Below are positions 35,444 to 52,934 of a stretch of 64,000 bases of DNA, in pieces. Where the stretch lies: contig NC_072469.1 in assembly GCF_027596085.1 (NCBI RefSeq), positions 15,878,238-15,942,237 on the forward strand. Direction: 5' to 3'. Numbering within the stretch: the first letter of the stretch is position 1; each line of letters opens with the position of its first letter. Source of the DNA: Anoplopoma fimbria. Taxonomy: Eukaryota > Chordata > Actinopteri > Perciformes > Anoplopomatidae. The translations under genes and the position numbers were made by a program. The notes under the pieces are model-generated. The model saw nothing but the letters and a program-made list of their open reading frames with translations. It made no database searches and had not been told where the DNA came from.

Positions 35444-37934
35444 ATGGTTGTGTTAATGAACAGACCGGTGTGCTCAGGAATACAATAAAAAAAACTTAAA
35501 TAAAAAGTAAGGAGTTATCAATTTTTTAGGTGACCACATAGTTTACACAAAAAGGCTGAATAAATTCATTTTTAACTTAAGACTCTGCATAATCATGTCA
35601 CATACCAGTTTGCGATGTCCTTGTGTGCAACCAGGTTTTGCAAAAAAGCCTGTAGTCCCAACTGTCTGTCCTCCAGGAAGTCGCTGTCATAGTTGTCTTT
35701 GAACCAGCGCTTGGGAGGAAGCGCGAGGCGGAAGCCTGGGAACATCTCCTTCAGCTAGGAGACACACAAACACAGACAGAGAAGGGAATGAGTATCACAT
35801 GATTTTTCATAGTACAGCAGTTATAGTGAAAGAATACTTTCAAGACAATATGAGGTTATGGACATGCATGGAGAGAACGCTGCAGTAAGAGTGGCAAAGA
35901 AAAATAGTACATGCTGCTGATCCCTGGAGCACTAACGCTGCACGTCTGCATTACATGCTGTGTTCAAATAACTAATGAAGTCGATTGTCCTCCAATCTGT
36001 ATCTCTAACTAAATAACCACATTTTTTACGGGGATCACAACTACACACATGTTCACATTTGACACACACTTTAATTTAAAAGGTCATTCAGAATTATTTA
36101 TCAGATAAAAGTATGAACATATATTTCAAATGACATGATATTTCAGTTTGGTTTGAACAAGATTCTTGTTTCACAATTCAAGTCTTAGGTAATTTGCTCA
36201 ACTGTACAGGACGCTGCAATAATGTGTCTAATATAACTACTTCACAAGCAATGTGTGATTCCAGCCACACAGTAAGAAGACCTTGCTGCAGGTTCAAAAC
36301 CTGATCATGTGTTCCATGCCAGAAATCTACGCTGTCCTTTATCTTAATTACATGTGCATGTTTGGCTATATACACAGAGTGCAAGTCCTCTTCAATAACT
36401 TTTAGATGAATACACATAGGAATATCATCAACATGTTCATGCTTATGTGCTACATTGATTGATGCACCTGATGTGGGAACATTTCCAGCCATTTGAATAT
36501 AAGCAAAAAAGAGGCCTCAACAATTACAGTATGCGCAAAGGCAAAAAACTATTCGTCGTGGAAATTACAGCTGCCCTTGAAGAAAAGCCAGATGAATGGT
36601 TGAGAGGGATGTCCACACCCCCCCCTTCTCTGTCCTCTTGCTCCGATCTAGGGTGATCCCGTCTCCTGTGTTTCCATTCTTCTTGCCTGGGGTTACTGAA
36701 TTAGTGCTTTACAGTTATAGATTTAATCAGTTTTGCATGTTAGCTGCAGCTATTTAGCGTCATCTTTTTTTCCTCTTGCAGGCTTTTTTCTTCATACAGT
36801 ATTATCACATGGCATCACATCCCTTTTCTGCTGGCAATTTTCCCGCCCCTTTTGTAATCTGTGACAAAATAGTTGTTACAGAAACCACGAGAGACCTGTT
36901 CCCTAGTTGGCTAGGGCCTTTTGGCTATTTGTGAACAGAAGGCTTCTTTGTGTAGCTTTAATCACTTCCACAGTGCACTCAAAAACAAAAGAAAAGCATG
37001 CTCATAGCAATTATTTGATGGTCACAGTGTCCGCAAACAGATGATCACAAAATTAAGTTTAAGATAGGCCTGAGATTTGGGACTGCCCGTACTTTGCACA
37101 CAAACATGCATATGTACATATAACACACCCAAACACACCTTGTCGTTGAGCCTGGAGAAGTCTGTGTACCTTCTAAAAACAACCCAGCTCTCATCTGGAG
37201 TCTTCCTGACCAGGACCTTAAATACCTGCAGCAGAGATAAGACAACACACAGGAACTTAAAGACATTTGTACAACTGCAAAATTATAAGACTTGTTTCAT
37301 TTTGCTAAGCACTTGTAAATGATTTGTATCCATCTAAGTAAATGTTGACATTTGACCCTTAATCTTTAGTATTCTTCATGCTGTGTTTTTCCTCATTGAG
37401 TATGTCTGGCCCCTTTAACCTAGCTATCAATTTAGGCTAAATAACATAGCATTTAAAATGTAATCAGAGCACTTAGCTGGAGGGTTGTACCACAGATAAA
37501 CAAGTTCAAATAAGTTGTCATGATAAGCCAATTTTCCGCTTTCATACCGTGAACTTGGCCCTCTCCTCCATGACCTCATACCCCAACACAGTGGGGGTAA
37601 TGGGCCTCTCCTCGCCCTGCTGGCTTCCGGCAGGATCCGATATGGAGCGTGGACAGCTGGAGTACTCTATGGAGGTCTCCAGAGTCCCGTTCACCCTGGC
37701 CCGTGTCACAGGGCTGTGGAGGGGTGGTGGTGTCCTGCTCCGACCGCCTCTGTCCATGCCGCGAGATTGCCGCCCGGAACCTAATCCTCCGCATCCTCTT
37801 CCATGGTCCTCCCCGGCTAAGGTGCTGGAGACGCTGCCTAGTGATGAAGCTCGCTGCGGCCGCCTGAGCGTGCTGCTACCTGCTGAGAAGGCTCTGTTCA
37901 ACGGCACGGGGACAGGCACAAAGGGTGACGCCAT
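33903..37934 (-). CDS. snx16: Sorting nexin 16, complete six-coding-exon gene
   Basis: Endosomal PX-domain protein that binds PI3P and acts in early-to-late endosome traffic (family knowledge). Coding exons, in order: 37,934-37,548, 37,225-37,139, 35,754-35,606, 35,316-35,247, 34,403-34,267 and 34,023-33,903 (TAA). All junctions are GT/AG and phases agree, giving about 316 aa; human SNX16 is 344. Residues 1-100 are Ser/Pro/Arg-rich and low in conservation, beginning [30 protein letters not shown] leads into the PX domain: FRRYTDF (residues 146-152, PI3P-contact Arg/Tyr), [18 protein letters not shown], then [39 protein letters not shown] joins it to a coiled coil ([20 protein letters not shown] onward). 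The last exon ends [13 protein letters not shown], matching the human DQDVLDEES region but stopping sooner. The exon 5 donor (GTCAGT) was chosen because only it keeps phase with the last exon. Identification is near certain; the two 3' junctions are inferences. Confidence 0.95.
35351..35442. repeat. Perfect (GT)46 microsatellite in snx16 intron 3
   Basis: An uninterrupted 92-base TG array. On the snx16 strand it is (CA)n ending about 35 bases before the start of the fourth coding exon. Confidence 0.98.
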
Positions 37935-38081
37935 CTTCCTGAGCTTTGTCCTCCTGGCCCGCCACCGCAGTAGTCAACAAGGCTCCTCACACTGACCTTG
38001 CCTTGCTTCAGTGGTGCTGTGCAATGATGAAGTGAAGCAGTAATGCTCACCCTGGGGGGGCTGACAGCGACTCTGAGCACC
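37935..38081 (-). other. snx16: snx16 5' UTR part of the first coding exon
   Basis: On the minus strand an acceptor (tcttcatcttgttacag) ends at 38,082, and 147 bases of untranslated leader follow before the ATG at 37,934. An earlier non-coding exon must therefore lie upstream, at higher coordinates; I could not locate it. Confidence 0.65.
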
Positions 38082-38089
38082 CTGTAACA

Positions 38090-41080
38090 AGATGAAGAGA
38101 ATAATTCTCATTCAGTGTATTTATCATTATCAAAAATGACTATAAGCCTCCCTAAATACAGGCTGCCAAAATGAGATCCTCAGATTTCCCTTAAACTTAC
38201 ACCAATGTAGCAGAATCTGTCAGCAAACATTATTCTTAGATAAGGAGGCCAGACTGTGAGGGCAGATGAATTATTGACATGAGCCACATGTCATTCATAA
38301 TTTATGGATTTGTGCATTATGTGTAAAATGAATGATGGAAAAGGTCTGTGAAGATCTGTAGATTATTGTAGTAAATCTGATTATCTTGTAAATTGATAAC
38401 TTTTGTGTACTTGTTCCTATAGAGGCCTTACTGATCCTAGCAAATTCTGCAAAAAGCCATGATGAGATGTTTGAGATAAAAGTAAGAGGAACCTGCATGC
38501 ATAAATTGATTTCTGCTCAGCCTGAGAGACTGTCAGCAAGTTGTCAAACCTGTTTGCATTAATTCAGCATCAGTGGAGCTCAGCGAGACCAGCCCTGTGC
38601 CTCTGTATGATTATCTTAATTACACGTTAGTAATACACATTTCATTAGGTGTATAGGATGTTCAAATAAATATTTCAATGCCAACTAAAGGCAGGAGGAC
38701 AATAGAAGAAGAAAAAACACATGAAAGCAATACAGAAAAATGCACAAAGAGGATGAATTGGTAAAGTTAACTAAATGACCCTGATGATATTCATTGCTTA
38801 GGCTGCTCACTCTTGACTACAGCTTTGTTTAGTGCGCGTAGGAGAGAGAGAGACTAGAGCTGGGACTAGAGCCAGCATGACAACAAAACCATGACTGGCA
38901 AATATCCTGCTTTAACTAACCTTTACCTTAAAGTAACGTGTTGAAGTCAAGCGGCCAGTGACGTAGCTAACATAACAGCGACGTGTGACGTGCTTTAAGT
39001 GAGGGTGACGAACTCCATTGACAAAATGTGACAATGTAACGTCAGTCAGTGCAGCGCTGCTTCTCTCACTAGTGGCTTTAATGGATACGCCTTTAAATGA
39101 CAGTCAACCAAGGTGATATAGTAAACACTGAATAGGAAGTAACCACCAAGCGAAAGCATAATTTCAGAATCACTCAATCAACAGCTGCAGCTATGTTTTA
39201 GTTGCTTCCTAGTCCCATCAATCCAAACAAAGTGGGTTTCATTTAAATGTGTCAAAATAAGAGCTGCTTATAATATGAGTTTCATGCCGAATGGAGTAGC
39301 AATTCCTCATAGTTTGGCAAAAGTGGTCTTCTATTTTCTACCAGGTATCGTGACAATACAACATAACGCAACGCTACATGGAGAACATTTTGCACGTCGT
39401 TTGACAGACCCGGGGATTCAAGGCTACCTCACTACCTCCACGTTAGCTAGTGAGCTAGGACGGGTAGCCGGTGTGGACAAAGCTAAGATGACGCATGATG
39501 ACAACGACTCTCGCTTACCAGGAAGCCAGTATCCGTGCCCTTCAGAAAATCATTTTGAATAGATGTGAAGCCCGACGTGTGATTGTTCTGCTGCTGTTAT
39601 TACACCGCACTATGTCCTCCCGTCCTGTTCACGTTAGCTCGGTACGATCCAGTCCAGGACAGCAGCTGTGCCTCAACATAGCCAGGGGGGGGCGCAATAG
39701 CATAATTAATATTGAACCGCAGTGTACAGCATGTAATTCAGCAGGGGAAAGTTATAGGGAAAAAACCCTATTGGTGGTGGTGCATGGCTCACCATGGACT
39801 ATGTCACCTTCATTGTTTAAAAAGTTGATTCAACCTGTAGATAAATGATGTCCGATCTATCTTTATGTGAAGCAGCGTGATGATTCCTAGCTGGATAAAG
39901 TCCAGCCAGACCCAAAATGCAACAAATCCCAATGTTTCATCCCTACAATTCAAACTATCTCTTTCATAAAACCAAATACATTCAACTCACTATATCTTAA
40001 CAATCTTGCATTTCTAAATTTTTTATCTGTTGTCATCCTATGGCAACAATATTGGCGGTAGAGGAAGCAGTGAATAGCACATCTTTACCCGCAGTACTCA
40101 CTCATTCTACTTTTGCCAAAGTAGCTTTAAAAATGTGAAAAAGAAAATAATGTATTGATGCTTCTCTAAGTTGACAAAATGCAAACACCACAACCACAAA
40201 TTTGTGCATGCGCATATAAAAAAAATGAAGCCTTCAAAGCCTTATATTTTGTGAGCCACAGGTGAATAGTACCAGTAAGATTATATGACAAATTAACACA
40301 TTTGAAAAGTTCTTTAAATATCTGACAAGAAAATGCACCCGGAAAAATAACCCAAGGATTTTTGTCACAAATGCCAAATAATGTCCCAATTTAATCAGCA
40401 TCTCAAATTTACTTTATCTCTCCAGCCTTTAACAAAGAGCAATTTGAACTCTATTCTATGATGCAACAACATCAGCATCTGCATTGATAGCAGGACTTAT
40501 GAGCTCTGTTAAAACAAACATGTTTAAAACATGGTCTATAAACCCCAGTTTGAATTGTTTGATTCATTTCATTATTCTCTGCTGGTTTGAAATGTGTTAA
40601 TCACATTTCTATAGTGATGTTTAGGAAGATTATTGCTTTATACACTGTAGACCGCACCTTGTCTTCATCTCAGCACCATCCCTCCATATATCAACAGCCG
40701 TCTGTCATTACGTATGTCGATCCGGCCCATTCTCGTCAATATGACATCGCAAGAACGACTGGTGGGAATTCTTAAAATTTGGCACAACCATCCACCTGGA
40801 ACAAAGGATAAACCATAGTCTGTAAAAAAAAAAACGGATGAACTGATTAGATTTTGGAGGTCAAAGGTCACTAGGGATGCAAGCTGCAACATGACTGGTT
40901 GGTGGAGGTCTTACACCCGCCAGGTGGTTTCTAGTAGGTTATGTTGTGTGTCTGTGGTAAGCATACCCATCGACACAGGACAGCAACCAAATCATAATAT
41001 GGGCGGGTGTGTCTTTCACTGATGGGTGTGATTTCTAGATACTTTCTCAAGCTGCAGCCAGACCTATTTGAGCTTGGGTG
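38090..41080. other. snx16 upstream region and intergenic spacer
   Basis: This must hold the snx16 promoter and first non-coding exon. At 38,955-39,000 several TGACG words cluster (tgacgta at 38,959-38,965, tgacgtg near 38,988), like CRE half sites, a weak hint of the promoter. Plus-strand frames at 39,275-39,562 and 39,495-39,848 have no recognisable domain. Nothing else could be supported. Confidence 0.4.
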
Positions 41081-41089
41081 TGTCAGAGT

Positions 41090-41182
41090 GTAAAATAGCT
41101 CAGCTGGTTCAAACAGAACACGTCTTCCTATAACTGAATCTTTCCCGATCACTTGTTCCCTCGAAGAAGAGTCTCAGTGTCA
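41090..41182 (+). promoter_or_regulatory. Probable core promoter and non-coding exon 1 of serpin copy A
   Basis: A TATA-like word (gtaaaatag, 41,090-41,098) lies about 30 bases before a short exon that contains gtcttcct and ends tgtca at 41,182, followed by the donor gtaagta. The same order (gtgtca, AT-rich box, gtcttcct, tgtca|gtaagta) is found before copies B and C. Clade B serpins normally have a non-coding first exon, which supports this reading. The transcription start is inferred. Confidence 0.55.
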
Positions 41183-41800
41183 GTAAGTACAGGATGTGCC
41201 TTGTTGTCTTTTGATTTTGATGAGAGCGATAGCAAAAGATAACCCGGCTTTACTAACAGTTATTGAATTATACTCTTTTCACCTAGTTTCCAAAGGTAAC
41301 AATGGTCGAGTAGTGATAATTAATATCTGTGTGTTTTTTACTGGTTACATTTCACTTTTGTTTAAGATTCTAAATTGATTTAAAATAACCAGTGAGTGAA
41401 AAGATTATGGTAAAGGAAGAATGGGGATTTGTCTGCATGTGTATAGACATACGCGTATGTATACAGGTATTTATAGGTAGAAGCTCAAGCTGCTTGCGTT
41501 TTACAACTGCAAACTATTTAAACCAATAGGCCAAAGTCTTGAATTTCATGAAATAATATGGATTCAGTAGCATCTCTGAAACACTCATGTTGTGCATTAA
41601 AAAAAAAGCAAGAATGCAGAAGAAGAAAGATCTTTGTGGCTGGAAAAGAGATGGATTCCTACCAATTTGAACTTTTTTAAAGCAATTTGTGTTTTGCATA
41701 ATCAGGGAAACAGATCAAACAGGAGAATGCAAGTTATCAGATAAAAGATATGCTTCGTTTAATATTGCAAGGAATAACGCTCCGCTCTCTATCAGACACA

Positions 41801-49198
<7,398 letters not shown>

Positions 49199-49314
49199 GA
49201 ACCACTGTACCCCCTGCAGACATGGACGGATTATGAGACAATGGGCCCCTTAGCACAGACATGTAAAGGGCCCCGAACCCATCCTACGTGAGAGCAAGAG
49301 CCACAGATTTAAAA

Positions 49315-49505
49315 AGACATCTTTTTGGTCATTTTGCATCTCTTTTAGATGTATTGCTTCTTTGTGGTTGGATCCTGTCTATTGGTTGTTCTGTGTCTCT
49401 CTTTGGTCATTTTGCATCTCTGTGGTTGTTTTACGTCTCTTTTTGGTAGTTTCGCATCTCTTTTTGAGAGTTTTGCATCTCTTGCATCTCTCTCATGTCC
49501 ATTTG
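49315..49505. repeat. Degenerate short tandem repeat in the 3' UTR of copy A
   Basis: Units of about 20-24 bases built on ggtcattttgcatctctttt, repeated about seven times with drift. Reading it on the minus strand gives a repeated KRDAKL peptide, which is an artefact. The same array is present at 55,930-56,120. Confidence 0.8.
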
Positions 49506-49759
49506 TAACTTCCCAACAAGAATGATAGCAGAAACCGCAGAAAGATCTGTGCCCAGTAGCCTCATTCATTAGTCCATGCCTGTAGGGCATAGTGATTCAG
49601 CCGGGGTTGGGATATATCTATTGCAGCTAAAATATAAGGCATCAGTATCACTGCTCTAGAATTTGTTTAAATTCTCATCTGTGTTCCTGTCCTATATTCT
49701 CAAGACCCAGATTTTGCAAGAAAGCTTTTGAATGGAAACTACTGTATGGCGCTAGTTTG

Positions 49760-49765
49760 AATAAA
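49760..49765 (+). terminator. Polyadenylation signal of serpin copy A
   Basis: AATAAA about 560 bases after the stop codon; another AATAAA-like word lies near 49,935. Position in the 3' UTR fits. Confidence 0.6.
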
Positions 49766-51034
49766 AGTGCATATGGGAACTCAGTGGGGTTTAGTCTTGT
49801 TAAAATATTTTGCATGCATGCTTTTTACTGAATGAGTCTGAGTTTGTCCACCTTCTGTTTTTCCATCCTGTTTTATTGCCTTACAGCATTAACAAAACAT
49901 GTACATTACTGCACTTTGCTTAAGTATCAAATTAAATAAAAATAAGTCCCCACTGATTGGAAATCTTCAAAGAATGCCCCTTTCAATTTAGGAGTTTGAG
50001 GTCCTAAGATTCTAGTTCCTTGTCCTCGTATATAGATTGGGTGTATTAGTCAACGTCTATTTCTACTTTCTCCAGATAGGGACTATTATAGTTTCTATCT
50101 GTTTCTAACATGAGACTCCATAACCTTCACTTCTTCATTTAGAAGGTCTTATAAAGAGATAAAGAGGTTTTTTATTGTCATTGTAGTGATACAACGAAAT
50201 AACGTCTTATAACGTATAACCAATTACTAAAGATGAATGACCATTTACAATGAGATGATTACCATATATCACGTTTTTTAGCATTAATAAAAAAATATAT
50301 TTATATTTTCCTTTCTTTTATGACTCTTTTACTTGCAACATCTTCCTTTCTTAACCAATTATTGTTCATCATTTGAATATGTGCCACCATAAACATAAAT
50401 ATGAATTGAATTATCCCCATTAATTACCTTAACATGTATATTTTTAATTACAATCAGCTCCATCACAATGTAGTTGAATTACAAACCATTGACGGTTGTT
50501 AACCCCACTTAAACTGAATGGCTTTAATGCAAAGCTGTAATGTCGACAGAGTAAGTTTAGCTGTTCCACGAACGAAAGCTAGCAATTAGCCTAAGCGATT
50601 AGTGTTAGCTTGTGAGTGTTAGAAATTAGCGTTGGCTAGCGGTTAGCAATACAGTTGGGGATCCAAAGTGCAACAAAATGTACTGGTATTTTATCTTATA
50701 AATATACTAAACATGGAGCAAAGACAGAAGTGCCCCTGGGTGCAGACTGTTTTGCTTTCCTTTAACAAACAGAAGAAAGAGTGTGGTTTGAATCACCATG
50801 TCTTTGTTTCATTTGATAGATCCTTGTTTGACAATGGGCAACAGAATTGACCTTAAATTGACAGTAAGAATACAGTACCTGAAAGACTAATTGACTACAT
50901 TCTAGCAAAAAGTAACTTAACAGATTTATTTTAAAAGCTACACTGGCTGTCATTTTAATTATACAGTATGAATGTATCAATGCAATGATTATTTAGTTAG
51001 GGCGAATCGATAAAAGTGTTGTTTGTGGTTCCAG

Positions 51035-51110
51035 GATTTCTTAACACAAACTAGGAAACTTTTCAAGACCAGGATTCAGATCAACAGCTGGGTGGAGAAG
51101 CACACACAAG
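51035..51110 (+). pseudogene. Isolated serpin exon relic (unit 1)
   Basis: The exon begins after ccag, reads DFLTQTRKLFKTRIQ and INSWVEKHTQ, and ends at a gtgcat donor. It corresponds to the 118-base exon of copies A and C (45,910-46,027) but lacks 42 bases, an in-frame loss of 14 codons, and keeps the same splice phase. No neighbouring serpin exons are intact. A weaker match to the next exon (tctttggtcaatatcatc, about 51,614-51,640) follows, so this is the remains of an older serpin copy between A and B. Confidence 0.8.
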
Positions 51111-52287
51111 GTGCATCACACACACTAACACATACCATCAATGTGCATCATAAGCCCCTCCATTCCTTGCAATCATCTCTCAGAAATCTTGAAATGAGCT
51201 CCATCTTGTGGAACATCACAGCATTGTAATGTTACCTGGTCAGTCTTGCATCAGCCTCAAGTATTTTTTATCTTCTATCGCGCAAGTAAGTGCCCATCAC
51301 CTCTGCATTCCTCCAGCTATCAAGCACATTCTCCCTTTACATTTTCTAATAAGTGATTTTCTTGAAGATGGTGTGTATTTTAGAAGAAGTAGGGAAATAA
51401 CATTGTATCATTTGCTATCTCAGACAAACACTGATCTGTTGCATCCACACATCGTTAGTAAAATGTAATTTGAGTATGTTGATAATGGACTATAATGAAA
51501 GAGGACGTTGTCAGCTACTTAATCCAAACTATAACAACAGTGTGTATTCTTGTGAATTGTTTTATGGTGTCAATTTATTTACTGCTCTGATGAAGTTTTT
51601 TTTTTCCTCAGTCATCTTTGGTCAATATCATCACCTCGATCGCATAGGCCTCTGATTTATGTAGAAATAACACTTAGAATTACATGAGCACTGTCCTTCT
51701 TTTGGCAGGAATCCATTGTCATTGACATCTCAAAACATTATATGAGCCTGTCTTCTTTATGGAAAAACGATGTATTGACAAATAAATCTACTATTTGGTC
51801 CTTTACTAAGTTTCTTTGCGTCAAGCCACAAAACCTAACCTTGTGTTTATATTACACTAATAATAGTTACTGTATAATAATAATAAAGTAATAACTTTAG
51901 AAAAAATGAGAAGGCTAAAATCATTTTTCACCACACAGTATCCGTACAATGACATATGAGATTAAGGTTTATTCCCATCCATGGGATTGTTAAAAGAAGG
52001 CCTGGACGGCTTCTTGAGCTATGGGGTGTGACACATGCGCAGTGCAGCTGGGGCTGCTACATTGGAAGGCACCTGTTCAGGCGCTCTTCTGTTGCACTCC
52101 GCCTGACAGAATTCTTTAGGGATGCTCGTGAGCCACCTAATGAACCTTTCAGCAAGCCCAGACCAGATTTCACTGCGCATGTGTTGTACCCCAATGATAT
52201 GACTCGTGACATCTCCTCTTTTAACTCTCCTTGATGAGAATGCGTAAGCTCATTTGGCAAGGCTTTTTGGGGCGTGTCAACCAGCTT

Positions 52288-52374
52288 GAAAATAATAAAA
52301 CTGATGGTTTAAACTGAAGTCTTCCTGTGCGGAAAAACTATTGAACACTTGAGGAATACAAGAAAAGTCTGTCA
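52288..52374 (+). promoter_or_regulatory. Probable core promoter and non-coding exon 1 of chimeric copy B
   Basis: TATA-like gaaaataataaaa at 52,288-52,300, then an exon with gtcttcct that ends tgtca at 52,374 before the donor gtaagta. It is nearly identical to the region before copy C. Confidence 0.55.
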
Positions 52375-52934
52375 GTAAGTATATGATGAGTTAAATTCAG
52401 ATTGAGACGATGGGATTATTTAGTTTATATACAGTTGACGTGTTAATAGGAAGTTTACTTGTTTGTATAGGACAGGTTCAATGGGATTGTCAGTGTTATA
52501 GTTAGATGTTTGACAGGCATTTAATCTGGTTGACTCGTGGTCTGGCGTTGAGAATGAAGCACAGTAAATTCGAGTATATGTTATTCTAAGTTGTAATATA
52601 GCTACTAAATGTAACATAAGTAGTCCTAGACCGATATTTACCATTTCAGCTGTTATTATTCCATTGAAAATCCGGAAGTGTAATACTTTCTAGAATTTAT
52701 AGTGTTTTGTTAATATAATTACAATCTGCTGGTAGATATGCATAGACACCAGCAACTATGCAGTTAATTTCAAAATAATCTTGAATTAATAATGAAAAAT
52801 AATGAAAACGACTACCACTTTACTTTAATTATCACTAGTATATCTAGGTAAAGAGACGAAAACTTTTGAATTTTTTTTTAAAGGTTCTAATGCAATAATG
52901 AATGCTGCTCTCTCCTCCCTTATGTGTAGGCACA

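Noticed and set aside
37549..37995. 148-codon plus-strand frame opposite the first coding exon of snx16
   Set aside because: Shadow of the GC-rich snx16 exon; the minus strand matches SNX16 and this frame matches nothing.
39495..39848. 117-codon frame as a gene head-to-head with snx16
   Set aside because: No domain, no supporting splice sites, and composition like the non-coding flank.
49345..49590. 81-codon minus-strand frame with KRDAKL repeats
   Set aside because: Antisense reading of the 3' UTR tandem repeat.
51956..52234. 92-codon plus-strand frame between relic exon and copy B promoter
   Set aside because: No recognisable domain, and in unit 2 a 10-base loss breaks it, so it is not maintained as a protein.
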